Assembly (NCBI GenBank): GCA_964518905.1 | Contig: CAZFJL010000001.1 | Coordinates: 62,001 to 126,000 of the forward strand | DNA length: 64,000 bases | Reading direction: 5' to 3' | Source of the DNA: RDYZ01 sp964518905 | Lineage (GTDB): Bacteria; Cyanobacteriota; Cyanobacteriia; Cyanobacteriales; Geitlerinemataceae | Part shown: positions 9,024 to 17,343 of the stretch, one piece after another | How positions within the stretch are numbered: the first letter of the stretch is position 1 | How the letters are laid out: every line of letters begins with the position of its first letter | Position numbers and translations under genes: made by a program | Notes under the pieces: generated by a model | What the model saw: the letters and a program-made list of their open reading frames with translations, nothing else | What the model was told of the DNA's origin: nothing | Databases searched by the model: none

Positions 9024-10028
9024 TTAAGACGGCAAGATCTGAGTCGCGAGCTGGTTGGCGAACTGGGTCGCAAACTGAGTGGCAGCGACGGTCAGGTCTT
9101 GGCCGAAGGGAAGGCTATCGATCGCCATGGCGAGACACAACAGCATCAGATAGAAGATCGACCACTTAAACGTATCTTTGGCGACGTTGGTGTCGTCGGG
9201 CGTTTGCAGCAACGATCGCGCTTTGGCGAGAAATACAGCGCCCAAGCCGATCGCCGCCACGGCATAAATCGCACCGCACACACCGAGGGGATACACCAGC
9301 CCCAGCGTTGCCGCCACCGTCAGCCAGGTATAGATCCAAATTTGTTTGGCGGTTTCGGCATTACCGACGATCGTCGGCAACATCGGTACGTTCACCTCGG
9401 CGTATTCATCGCGAATATAGATCGCCAGCGCCCAGAAGTGCGGCGGCGTCCAGAGGAAGATAATGCCGAAGAGCAGCCACGCCGCCCAGGACAGTTCGCC
9501 GGTGACCGCAGCCCAGCCCACCAGGGGCGGAATTGCTCCAGCCGCGCCACCGATGACGATGTTTTGTGGGGTGTGGCGTTTGAGCCAGTGCGTGTAAATC
9601 AGGACGTAGGCGACGATGCCGGATTGGGCGAGCAGAGCGGCGTTGAGGTTGGCGAAATAGGTCAGGACGGCAAAAGAAGCGATCGCCAGCACCGCCGCAA
9701 AGATCAGCGCGTCACGGGGACGAATGCGCCCGGACGGGATCGGACGCCAGCGGGTGCGCTCCATGATCTGGTCAATGTCGCGATCGTAAAAACAGTTGAT
9801 CACGTTAGCCGACGCCGCAGCCAACCAACCGCCCGCCAGGGTCGCCAACAGCAATATCGGATCAACATTTCCCCCAGATGCTAAAAACACCGCTGCGGCT
9901 GTTTCAATCAGCAACAGCACGATGATGCGCGGCTTGGTGAGCTGGTAGTAGCTCTTGCAGAGTTGCCCGAGGGTTTCGTGGTGACGATCGGCAGGGTTGC
10001 GGGTTGTGGTGTTAAGCAGATCTTGCAT
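9024..10028 (-). CDS. ctaB: Protoheme IX farnesyltransferase (heme O synthase) CtaB
   Basis: 334 residues with about nine membrane segments. NVINCFYDRDIDQIMERT is the prenyltransferase motif with Asp residues that bind farnesyl diphosphate-Mg, and YTHWLKRHTPQNIVIGG is the second signature. It adds a farnesyl chain to heme b to make heme O for the oxidase. It lies 129 bases downstream of ctaA on the same strand, and this pair is divergent from ctaCDE, the usual cyanobacterial order. The N-terminal 25 residues and the C-terminal ATQFATQFANQLATQ stretch are low-complexity tails. Confidence 0.97.
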   Translation of the reverse strand: MQDLLNTTTRNPADRHHETLGQLCKSYYQLTKPRIIVLLLIETAAAVFLASGGNVDPILLLATLAGGWLAAASANVINCFYDRDIDQIMERTRWRPIPSGRIRPRDALIFAAVLAIASFAVLTYFANLNAALLAQSGIVAYVLIYTHWLKRHTPQNIVIGGAAGAIPPLVGWAAVTGELSWAAWLLFGIIFLWTPPHFWALAIYIRDEYAEVNVPMLPTIVGNAETAKQIWIYTWLTVAATLGLVYPLGVCGAIYAVAAIGLGAVFLAKARSLLQTPDDTNVAKDTFKWSIFYLMLLCLAMAIDSLPFGQDLTVAATQFATQFANQLATQILPS

Positions 10029-10157
10029 AATTCTCGGTTAGATCTCAGATCAGGGGAATGCGTGGAACTATGGTTGAGGCTAGCGATGGCGATGGCGATG
10101 GAAATAAATCGAGGGGTCGCGACATGCCAGGTTGCCTCGGAATGATGGGCGCAACGG

Positions 10158-11156
10158 TCAGATAGCCTCGCGGTGGGTGTGATCGATCGAAACGGGACGA
10201 TCGCGTCGCGCCAGGATAAAGAAAGCGAGCAGTGTACCGAGGAGAGTTGCGCCAATCAGTTGGTGCGCCACAGTCAGCGGTTCAACCTGGAGATGGAGAT
10301 AAAACGTCCCAAAACCAAGGCCGATTTGGAGCAGCACAAGCACACCAGAGCTATAGGCGAGGGCGCGGAGCAGCGGATTGAGCTGGGGCGATCGCCACGC
10401 CCAGATAACGAGCGCGAACACAGCGAGGGTCGGGGGTATGACGCCGAACAGGTGGCTGTACATGATGCGACAGAGGGAGGCAAAACCGCCCAAGCATTGG
10501 TGTAGCGCCCATTGGGAGGACACCAGCGCCCCGATCAGACTTTGGAGATAGACCAAGAGAGCAGCGATCGCGCCAGCCCAATAAATTCGGCTATGAAACG
10601 GCTGAATCGCGTCCTGGGAACTCTGAGGCTGAGGCTGAGGCTGAGGCTGAGGCTGAGGCTGAGGCAGCAGCGCCACTGCACTCATAACGATCGTGGCGAA
10701 GAACAGTAACGCCGTCCCCAGATGAGCCGTCACAATCTCAAACTTCAACAGCTCTGTCACGGTGAGCGCCCCCAGCCCGCCTTGGACGACCACCAGCACC
10801 AGCGCGGTCAGGGAAACCGGCAGCGTCCAAGCGGGAAGCTGCGATCGCCACTGAAGACTACGCACCACCAGCCAGATCGTCATCAGGCCAATCAGCGAGG
10901 CATCCAGGCGATGAAACCATTCCAAAAAGACTTGCAGGTTCATCTCGGCTGCGGGAACGAGCTTGCCGTAGCACAGCGGCCAATCGGGACAGGCAAGTCC
11001 TGCATTTGCGACCCGCGTCGCACTGCCGATCGCCATCAGTGCCAGGGTTGCAAAGGCCAATTTCCAGAGCAAACCCCGTACGCGGTCGATCGGCTGGCGC
11101 GTAGGGGTCGCGCTCGCAGCACTAGAGGGTTGAAGCGGTAAAACTGGATTTGTCAT
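10158..11156 (-). CDS. ctaA: Heme A synthase CtaA (COX15 family)
   Basis: 332 residues if translation begins at ATG 11156; an upstream in-frame start at 11249 would add 31 residues with no family resemblance. Eight membrane segments are expected. Conserved pieces are GSATRVANAGLACPDWPLCYG (paired Cys), EWFHRLDASLIG and AHLGTALLFF, carrying the heme-ligand His residues. It oxidises heme O to heme A. A (Pro-Gln)n run in the middle, from a hexamer repeat, lengthens one loop. Its transcript continues to ctaB. Confidence 0.95.
   Translation of the reverse strand: MTNPVLPLQPSSAASATPTRQPIDRVRGLLWKLAFATLALMAIGSATRVANAGLACPDWPLCYGKLVPAAEMNLQVFLEWFHRLDASLIGLMTIWLVVRSLQWRSQLPAWTLPVSLTALVLVVVQGGLGALTVTELLKFEIVTAHLGTALLFFATIVMSAVALLPQPQPQPQPQPQPQSSQDAIQPFHSRIYWAGAIAALLVYLQSLIGALVSSQWALHQCLGGFASLCRIMYSHLFGVIPPTLAVFALVIWAWRSPQLNPLLRALAYSSGVLVLLQIGLGFGTFYLHLQVEPLTVAHQLIGATLLGTLLAFFILARRDRPVSIDHTHREAI
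10624..10665 (-). repeat. Seven tandem copies of a 6-bp unit inside ctaA
   Basis: The plus strand carries TGAGGC seven times in a row; read as ctaA it gives a (Pro-Gln)n run in a loop between membrane segments. Changes in copy number would stay in frame. Confidence 0.95.
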
Positions 11157-11738
11157 GGCGTCACCAAAGTCGTTGCGAGGCACTGGTCGATCGCGGCTCA
11201 GTTGCTTAAGAAAGCTAGAAAACAATTGCCTCGGTTCAAACCGTAACAAACCAGAAGAGTCTTAGCTCTCGTGGCTTAAAAATGCTCGCAAAAAACCGAG
11301 TTCAAGGCCAGAAAAACAGGGATCACGGGAGATTTTCGACCGTTGTGTTAAGCCTTTTCTACCTGTTAACTAGATCGCCAAAACCTTTGCTAGAGAAAAG
11401 GTAGAGGCACAATAATCGATCCGGCTTCCCCCTTGGTCTCTCGACGAAACTGTTATGTTTATTGACAAATATGACAGCAACGTAAAGATCCCAAAGAAAA
11501 CGTAAAAAACTAGGCCGTATCCCGACATCCTAAAGGCGACTGCTCTAACTTAGAAGACATCCCGAGGCTTATATTTTTAATCCATCGATCGTGGCGCACT
11601 CGTAACCAGTCTCATTGACCTCTCCAATCCGGGTTTGTCCGAAGGGAGATGAGATTGACGTTGTCATCGTCACGTCTTGAATGATTCTGAAGTCGCGGCC
11701 TCATTGTCCGCCCCGTCGCCGAACTTACGTCGAACTAC
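11157..11738. other. Divergent promoter region between ctaA and ctaC
   Basis: 582 bases without a recognised gene. It must hold start sites for ctaA-ctaB (minus) and ctaCDE (plus). AT-rich patches around 11330-11520 are the likely promoters, but no specific regulator site could be assigned. No RNA gene was recognised. Confidence 0.5.
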
Positions 11739-12761
11739 ATGGAACGCGCCAAAATCTCACCCGCGATCAGCATTTCCGTCGCCGGGGTTGCTATCACGGT
11801 TATCAGCCTCTGGTACGGCCAGAATCACGGCTGGTTGCCGGAGGCTGCTTCGCAAAACGCTCCCCTAGTGGATGGTCTGTTCAACCTGATGATGACGATC
11901 TCTGTCTGGCTGTTTCTAGCCATACAGGGCGTGATTGTCCTCGCAATTATTAAATTTCGGAAACAGCCTGGAGATGAAACTGATGGCCCACCGGTCGAAG
12001 GAAATCTGTCGTTAGAGCTAGTCTGGACGGCGATCCCCGTCGTCATTGTGATGGTGCTTGCTGTCTATAGCTTTGATGTCTACCAGCAGATGGGTGGCCT
12101 TGATCCGATGGCCTCACACGACCATACGCGTATGGCGAAGGTTTCCTCTGGATCGGCGATCGCCGGTTCTCTAGATGGGGATCAAGGCTTGCCGCGCGGT
12201 GGCCAAAAAGTGGCACTCGGCATTGGTGCTAGTCCCAGCTCGGAAGGAATGGATGCGGACGTCACGATCGACGTAATGGGTCTGCAATACGCCTGGTTGT
12301 TTACCTACCCCGGTAACGTCATGGCCGGAGAACTGCACGTTCCTCTCGGTCGTGATATCCAGCTTAATTTGCAAGCTCAAGATGTCCTGCACGCCTTTTG
12401 GGTTCCACAGTTTCGCCTGAAACAGGATGCCATTCCGGGACGCATGAGCGAGCTGCGTTTTCGTCCAGAAAAGACAGGAACCTATCCGATCGTCTGCGCG
12501 GAACTCTGCGGTCCATTTCATGGTGCGATGCGGTCTGAAATCGTCGTTGATACGCCAGAAGATTACGATGCCTGGTTTCAAACCCAGATCGCCAGCGCGG
12601 TTAATGCCGATGCCAGTGACTCCCGTTTAGCGTCCGCTGCGATCGGCATGACCGGTCTCAGCGACGCGGATCGAATCGGGCTCCACCCCAACGCACCTGC
12701 CATTGACGCCGAGACGATCGCCCAGATGGCACATCATCACCACGACCACAGCAACCCTTAA
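11739..12761 (+). CDS. ctaC: Cytochrome c oxidase subunit II (CuA subunit)
   Basis: 340 residues. Two membrane helices near the N-terminus (about 8-25 and 45-70, then LVWTAIPVVIVMVLAVYSFD at about 93-112) precede the cupredoxin domain. The CuA site CAELCGPFHGAM shows both Cys, His and Met ligands. A Gly/Ser-rich hydrophilic insert (about residues 125-170) separates the membrane part from the cupredoxin fold, and the protein ends with a His-rich tail (MAHHHHDHSNP). It receives electrons from cytochrome c6 or plastocyanin. First gene of a ctaC-ctaD-ctaE operon, with ctaD 150 bases downstream. Confidence 0.97.
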   Translation: MERAKISPAISISVAGVAITVISLWYGQNHGWLPEAASQNAPLVDGLFNLMMTISVWLFLAIQGVIVLAIIKFRKQPGDETDGPPVEGNLSLELVWTAIPVVIVMVLAVYSFDVYQQMGGLDPMASHDHTRMAKVSSGSAIAGSLDGDQGLPRGGQKVALGIGASPSSEGMDADVTIDVMGLQYAWLFTYPGNVMAGELHVPLGRDIQLNLQAQDVLHAFWVPQFRLKQDAIPGRMSELRFRPEKTGTYPIVCAELCGPFHGAMRSEIVVDTPEDYDAWFQTQIASAVNADASDSRLASAAIGMTGLSDADRIGLHPNAPAIDAETIAQMAHHHHDHSNP

Positions 12762-12911
12762 CGCCCTGCGTTTGTCTGCCTAAAATCACCGTGAGATCGC
12801 CGTTAAAACGGTAACGCCGGAGATGTGTACCCTCACGCATCTCGGCGGCCTCACCACAACTCATCATCAGTTTCCTATCCGCCCGTTAACGAACAATCTT
12901 CGAGATCCACT

Positions 12912-14594
12912 ATGAGTGTTAGCACCCTCGAACCGACCCAGACTCCGCCGCCGCCAAAGCCTGCCCACCCCGAACGCCACTGGAAAGACTTCTTTGGCTT
13001 CAGCACCGACCACAAAGTCATCGCAATCCAATACTTTGTCGTCAGCTTTGCCTTTTACCTCGTCGCTGGGGCCATGGCCACCAGCATCCGCGTCGAGCTA
13101 GCCACACCGGACGCCGATTTCCTCGGCTACGAAAACTACAACGGCGTCTTGACCCTGCACGGCACGATGATGATCTTCCTCTGGATCGTCCCTGCCGGTG
13201 CAGCGTTTGCCAACTACCTGATCCCCTTGATGATCGGCGCGAAGGATATGGCCTTCCCCGTCCTCAACGGTCTGGCCTTTTGGCTTGTGCCGCCCGGTGG
13301 TGCGCTACTTCTACTCAGCCTGTTGGCCGAAACGCCACCGTCCGCCGGTTGGACATCGTACCCACCCCTAAGTCTGATGACCGGACAGGTGGGGCAGATG
13401 ATGTGGATTTTGGCGGTGTTACTGCTGGGAACGTCATCGATCCTCGGTGGGGTCAATTTTGTGACCACCATCCTTAAAATGCGGATCAAAGAGATGGGCA
13501 TCTACGATATGCCCCTGTTTTGCTGGGCGATGCTGGCGACGTCGATGCTGATTTTGATCTCGACGCCGGTGTTGGCTGGTGCGCTGATTTTGCTGAGTTT
13601 TGACCTGTTGGCCGGAACCGCATTTTTCAACCCCACCGGCGGCGGCGACCCGATCGTCTACCAGCACATGTTCTGGTTTTACTCGCACCCGGCGGTGTAC
13701 ATCATGATCTTGCCGGTATTCGGCCTGATTTCCGATGTGCTGCCGGTACACGCTCGCAAACCGATCTTTGGCTACAAAGCGATCGCCTATTCCAGCTTGG
13801 CGATCGCCTTCCTGGGCAATATCGTCTGGGCGCACCACATGTTTACCAGCGGGACTCCCGGCTGGCTGCGGATGTTCTTCATGGCCGCGACGATGGTGAT
13901 CGCCGTACCGACGGGCATCAAAATCTTTAGCTGGGTCGCGACGATTTGGGGCGGTAAGCTACGGCTGAATTCGGCAATGCTGTTTGCGATCGGCTTTGTC
14001 TCAATGTTCCTCGTCGGCGGTCTCAGCGGCGTCATGGTCGCCTCGGTTCCCTTCGATATTCACGTCCACGATACCTACTTCATCGTCGCCCACTTCCACT
14101 ACGTCCTCTTCGGCGGCTCCGTCTTCGGTATCTATGCCGGGATCTATCACTGGTATCCCAAGATGGTCGGTCGGATGCTCGATGAAACCTGGGGCAAGAT
14201 TCACTTTGTCCTAACTTTTGTGGGCTTTAACCTCTGCTTCTTCCCGATGCACATCCTTGGTTTGCAAGGGATGCCGCGTCGTGTGGTGCAGTACGATCCC
14301 GCTTTTACCGACATTAACCGTATCTGCACGATCGGCTCGGTCATCCTGGCGGTTTCGACCCTACCATTCCTGTTTAATGCCGTGTATTGCTGGTTCTGGG
14401 GCGAAAAAGCGCTACCGAACCCGTGGAATGCGCTGACCCTAGAATGGCAGACCAGCTCGCCACCGATCATCGAAAACTTCGAGGAAGATCCGGTGTTGTG
14501 GTCAGGTCCTTACGATTACGGCATCGACTCTGAACCGGAGGAAGATACGCGATCGGTCGCCGAGCTCCTCGCGGAAGTGAAAGCCGAGATGTAA
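12912..14594 (+). CDS. ctaD: Cytochrome c oxidase subunit I, A2-type heme-copper oxidase
   Basis: 560 residues from ATG 12912; an in-frame start at 12825 gives a Ser/His-rich lead without family match. Twelve membrane helices are expected. The active-site stretches are LTLHGTMMIFLW (low-spin heme ligand), FYSHPAVYIMILP (CuB His-Tyr region), VWAHHMFTSGTPG (CuB His pair) and VAHFHYVLFGG (heme a3 and a ligands). The motif is YSHP rather than GHPE, so the proton-channel Glu of A1 oxidases is replaced, as is usual for the A2 subfamily. The enzyme reduces O2 to water in thylakoid or plasma membrane respiration. Confidence 0.98.
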   Translation: MSVSTLEPTQTPPPPKPAHPERHWKDFFGFSTDHKVIAIQYFVVSFAFYLVAGAMATSIRVELATPDADFLGYENYNGVLTLHGTMMIFLWIVPAGAAFANYLIPLMIGAKDMAFPVLNGLAFWLVPPGGALLLLSLLAETPPSAGWTSYPPLSLMTGQVGQMMWILAVLLLGTSSILGGVNFVTTILKMRIKEMGIYDMPLFCWAMLATSMLILISTPVLAGALILLSFDLLAGTAFFNPTGGGDPIVYQHMFWFYSHPAVYIMILPVFGLISDVLPVHARKPIFGYKAIAYSSLAIAFLGNIVWAHHMFTSGTPGWLRMFFMAATMVIAVPTGIKIFSWVATIWGGKLRLNSAMLFAIGFVSMFLVGGLSGVMVASVPFDIHVHDTYFIVAHFHYVLFGGSVFGIYAGIYHWYPKMVGRMLDETWGKIHFVLTFVGFNLCFFPMHILGLQGMPRRVVQYDPAFTDINRICTIGSVILAVSTLPFLFNAVYCWFWGEKALPNPWNALTLEWQTSSPPIIENFEEDPVLWSGPYDYGIDSEPEEDTRSVAELLAEVKAEM

Positions 14595-14628
14595 TCCCCG
14601 ATCGATGTATCGCAACGAGTCGGTAGTC

Positions 14629-14784
14629 GGTAGGGTGTGGGCATCGGTCACGTAGCCGATTCATCGGTTGATCTTTGCCGCCACAACGCACCGATGGTCA
14701 AGCGCTCAAGGGCTGTAGTGCGTTACGGTCTATCCCCATTGATCGTAGTCAATCCAAATGAATTGTGGCCGCAACACACCCTAC
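14629..14784. repeat. 156-bp inverted-repeat element between ctaD and ctaE
   Basis: The ends are GGTAGGGTGTG (14629-14639) and its exact complement CACACCCTACC (14774-14784). The interior is non-coding. No target duplication was found. The size is close to that of the other short inverted-repeat elements in the window, though the ends are different. It sits inside the ctaCDE operon and would be transcribed. Confidence 0.65.
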
Positions 14785-14846
14785 CGAACGACCGAAAACC
14801 GGCTACCGCTAAATCTCACCCAAACGCAGTTTTTAGGACACGCACC

Positions 14847-15458
14847 ATGCAAACCACCGCTGAGACACAAACCCACGGCGCGATCGAAGTTGAGCACGAC
14901 CACGGCCACGGCGACCATCCCGACTACCGCCTTTTTGGTATGGGAGTGTTCCTCTTTGCTGAGGCGATGATTTTCCTCGGCTTGTTCGCGGCCTATCTAA
15001 CCTTCCGTTCAGTTGCGGAGGTGTGGCCACCGGCGGGTACACCCGAACGGGAATTGCTACTACCGGGGATCAACACAATCATCCTAATTTCGAGCAGTTT
15101 TGTGATGAATCGCGGCAACCAGGCGATTAAGCAAGATGATGTGAAGGGGATGCAGTTTTGGTTTGGACTCACGGCAGCCTTGGGCGCGATTTTTCTTGTG
15201 GGTCAAGGCTATGAGTACTACACAAATACGTTTGGTCTGACCGACAACCTGTTTACGAGCACGTTTTATGTGTTGACGGGTTTCCACGGTTTGCACGTGA
15301 TGTTTGGTCTGTCGCTGATTCTGTTGGTGTTACTGCGATCGCGCACGCCTGGCCGCTACAGCAGCACGTCACACTTCGGCATCGAAGCTTCGGAACTTTA
15401 CTGGCACTTTGTCGATGTGGTCTGGATTGTTCTGTTCTTGATTCTCTACATCTTATAG
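14847..15458 (+). CDS. ctaE: Cytochrome c oxidase subunit III
   Basis: 203 residues from ATG 14847; the longer frame from 14637 starts inside the inverted-repeat element and is not supported. Five membrane segments are visible, beginning with FGMGVFLFAEAMIFLGLFAAYL. TGFHGLHVMFGL and ASELYWHFVDVVWIVLFLILY are conserved subunit III segments with the His and Glu residues seen in the family. The N-terminus is His/Asp-rich (about 8-30). Last gene of the oxidase operon; it is followed by a hairpin-forming repeat. Confidence 0.97.
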   Translation: MQTTAETQTHGAIEVEHDHGHGDHPDYRLFGMGVFLFAEAMIFLGLFAAYLTFRSVAEVWPPAGTPERELLLPGINTIILISSSFVMNRGNQAIKQDDVKGMQFWFGLTAALGAIFLVGQGYEYYTNTFGLTDNLFTSTFYVLTGFHGLHVMFGLSLILLVLLRSRTPGRYSSTSHFGIEASELYWHFVDVVWIVLFLILYIL

Positions 15459-15463
15459 ACTGA

Positions 15464-15523
15464 AAACCGGGTTTCTTCGACAATGACTCGATCGTGTTCA
15501 AACTACGTCTAGAAACCCGGTTT
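15464..15523. repeat. Hairpin repeat with AAACCGGGTTTCT arms after ctaE
   Basis: Arms AAACCGGGTTTCT (15464-15476) and AGAAACCCGGTTT (15511-15523) are exact complements around a 34-base loop. There is no strong T tract, so it may stabilise the 3' end rather than terminate. The same arms recur at 16165-16215 after petJ, and one arm occurs at about 43452. The rest of the region to 15763 holds the petJ promoter. Confidence 0.75.
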
Positions 15524-15763
15524 CTTCGGTTACTCTTAGAGACCAATACCCCTACAACCTGTATCAGTTATTTCAAACCTAACTCAATAAAATTAATATT
15601 TCGCAATCTCCGACAGACTGTCATTTGACGGTTATGGTTACGGTTCGCCATAGTGAGTCATCAAAGTATCAGTTCTAGATATCATTCTGACTCTTAAGCC
15701 ATGCAATGAACCTGGACTGAATCTTACTGATGATCGCTACTGGTTAAACCTAATAAATTCATC

Positions 15764-16093
15764 ATGTTTCAAAGAGTTATGATTGCTTGTTGCACAGTTG
15801 CAGCCAGCTTTTTGATGTTTGCAGGTAACGCAATGGCGGGCGATATTGCCGCCGGTTCGCAAGTTTTCGCGCAGAATTGTGCAGCCTGTCATATTGGCGG
15901 CGGCAACGTCGTGAACGGTTCAAAAACGCTCAAAAAAGCGGATCTTGAAAAATACGATATGTATTCCGTCGATAAAATCGCTACTCAAGTTACGAAGGGC
16001 AAGATGACGATGCCTGCTTTCTTAGGTCGCTTAGACGAGACACAAATTGCAAATGTAGCGGCTTATGTCTACGACCAAGCTGACAAATGGTAA
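15764..16093 (+). CDS. petJ: Cytochrome c6
   Basis: 109 residues. A signal peptide ends at NAMA with mature protein from GDIAAG. CAACH is the heme c attachment motif, and Met in KMTMPAF is the expected axial ligand. The C-terminal YVYDQADKW is typical. Cytochrome c6 carries electrons in the thylakoid lumen between cytochrome b6f and photosystem I or the terminal oxidase. Placement directly after ctaCDE fits that link. In many cyanobacteria petJ rises under copper shortage, but no regulatory site was identified here. Confidence 0.98.
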   Translation: MFQRVMIACCTVAASFLMFAGNAMAGDIAAGSQVFAQNCAACHIGGGNVVNGSKTLKKADLEKYDMYSVDKIATQVTKGKMTMPAFLGRLDETQIANVAAYVYDQADKW

Positions 16094-16127
16094 TTCGGAT
16101 GAATCATTCTGTTGAATGACCATTCTT

Positions 16128-16155
16128 CGGACTTAAAGTCCGGGGAGCATGTCAA
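16128..16155. repeat. Palindrome resembling an IS200/IS605-type end
   Basis: CGGACTT-AAGTCCG is a perfect hairpin followed by GGGAGCATGTCAA. Read on the minus strand it starts TTGACATGCTCCCCGG. A related sequence occurs at 43409-43449. Subterminal hairpins of this form are found at IS200/IS605 element ends; no transposase is next to it, so it would be a remnant or a small palindrome-associated element. Confidence 0.5.
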
Positions 16156-16164
16156 TTCCCTATC

Positions 16165-16215
16165 AGAAACCGGGCTTCTTCGATCTTTAAATAGATTCTT
16201 GAAGAAACCCGGTTT
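16165..16215. terminator. Hairpin between convergent petJ and recR
   Basis: AGAAACCGGGCTTCTTC (16165-16181) pairs with GAAGAAACCCGGTTT (16201-16215) with one mismatch. It is a second copy of the repeat found after ctaE. Position between two convergent genes suggests a bidirectional terminator or 3' stabiliser. Confidence 0.6.
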
Positions 16216-16222
16216 TCTTGTG

Positions 16223-16816
16223 CTAGTCCAGCTCGCGACGGCCTTCGAGCGCACGAGCTAGGGTGATTTCGTCAGCATATTCAAGATCGCCGCCCATCGG
16301 CAGGCCAAACGCGATCCGTGTCACCCGCGCGAACGGGCGCAATAATTGACCGAGATACATCGTTGTCGTCTCACCCTCAACGCTGGCCCCGATCGCCAAG
16401 ATCACCTCCGACACCTCGCCCTGACTCACCCGCTGGATCAACGGCTGAATGTGGAGCTGTTCGGGGCCAATGCCGTCCATCGGCGAAATCACACCGCCCA
16501 ACACATGATATTTGCCGCGAAATTCCCGCGTTTTTTCCAGGGCGATCACGTCGCGGGAATCCTCGACCACGCAGATGATTTGCGGGTCGCGCCGAGGGTT
16601 GCGGCAAATATCGCAGGTGGGATCGGCGGAAAGGTGAAAACAGGTATGACAAAGACCGACCTTTTGGCGGGCTTCGAGCAGCGCTTCGGCCAGCGCCGTG
16701 ACCTCAGCCTCGGGGCGCTTGAGGATGTGCAGTGCTAGACGCTGGGCGCTTTTGGGGCCGATGCCGGGTAAACGTTGGAATTGCTCGATCAGGCGAGCGA
16801 GGGGACGGGTATAGAT
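16223..16816 (-). CDS. recR: Recombination mediator RecR, apparent non-AUG start
   Basis: The frame encodes a complete RecR: helix-hairpin-helix LPGIGPKSAQRLALHIL, Cys4 zinc finger (LCHTC ... CDIC), Toprim VVEDSRDVIALEKT, and the C-terminal GLPMGGDLEYADEITLARAL. RecR works with RecF/RecO to load RecA on gapped DNA. The family begins a few residues before YTRPLARLIEQ. In this frame there is no ATG, GTG or TTG between the upstream TGA (16925-16927) and that point. ATC at 16816 follows GGAGG at 7-base spacing and gives 197 residues, the usual size; an ATT at 16855 is an alternative. The first classical start is an internal GTG at 16570, which would delete the HhH and half of the zinc finger. Confidence 0.85.
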   Translation of the reverse strand: MYTRPLARLIEQFQRLPGIGPKSAQRLALHILKRPEAEVTALAEALLEARQKVGLCHTCFHLSADPTCDICRNPRRDPQIICVVEDSRDVIALEKTREFRGKYHVLGGVISPMDGIGPEQLHIQPLIQRVSQGEVSEVILAIGASVEGETTTMYLGQLLRPFARVTRIAFGLPMGGDLEYADEITLARALEGRRELD

Positions 16817-17020
16817 GGGATAACCTCCGCGATCGCTGGTGATGCTGTGGATAATTCGGTCGAGTCGGTCTGGACAGCCAGGACGGTCAAATATAGCAGT
16901 TGGGCGGCGATCGTGTGGAGGAATTCAGCCAGCCTGGGGAGGGCGAGAAGTTCGACTTTTTGGAAAAGTCGGACTTCTGGAATGGGGTTGACGATTTTTG
17001 ACGCTACGCCAACCAACCCG

Positions 17021-17239
17021 TTATTCGTCAGGAACCGGGTCGTAGCCGCCGGGATGAAATGGATGACAGCGTAAAATTCGTCGCACGGCCAGCCAACTGC
17101 CGCGCCAAGAACCGAACCGCTCGATCGCCTCGATCGCGTATTGCGAACAGGTGGGATGGAAACGACAGCAGGGCGGATAGAGCGGCGAAATGAGGGCGCG
17201 ATAAAACCGAACCAGAGCGAGTAGAAGAGCTTTAAGCAT
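17021..17239 (-). CDS. yidD: Membrane protein insertion efficiency factor YidD
   Basis: 72 residues from ATG 17239. LVRFYRALISPLYPPCCRFHPTCSQYAIEAIERFG is split here as the family hallmarks: FYR..ISP, three conserved Cys (CCRF, TCS) and an amphipathic first helix. The C-terminus RCHPFHPGGYDPVP is also typical. YidD associates with the inner membrane and helps YidC-dependent insertion. It lies upstream of recR on the same strand with about 200 bases between. Confidence 0.95.
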   Translation of the reverse strand: MLKALLLALVRFYRALISPLYPPCCRFHPTCSQYAIEAIERFGSWRGSWLAVRRILRCHPFHPGGYDPVPDE

Positions 17240-17343
17240 GGCAGCGTGACCCGCTTGATAGGGCGTCGGGAATCGTGCGGTATGGTTCTATTTATCTTCG
17301 CACTTTCGTTGCGCTTTCCAAGCTCCTTCATCTGATCCTTCCC

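Noticed and set aside
16223..16570. A 115-residue protein starting at GTG 16570 as the recR product
   Set aside because: The frame continues upstream through the HhH and zinc-finger sequence of RecR without stop, so the GTG is internal.
16789..17331. A 180-residue frame on the minus strand covering yidD
   Set aside because: It overlaps yidD in another frame; YidD has clear family motifs and this frame has none.
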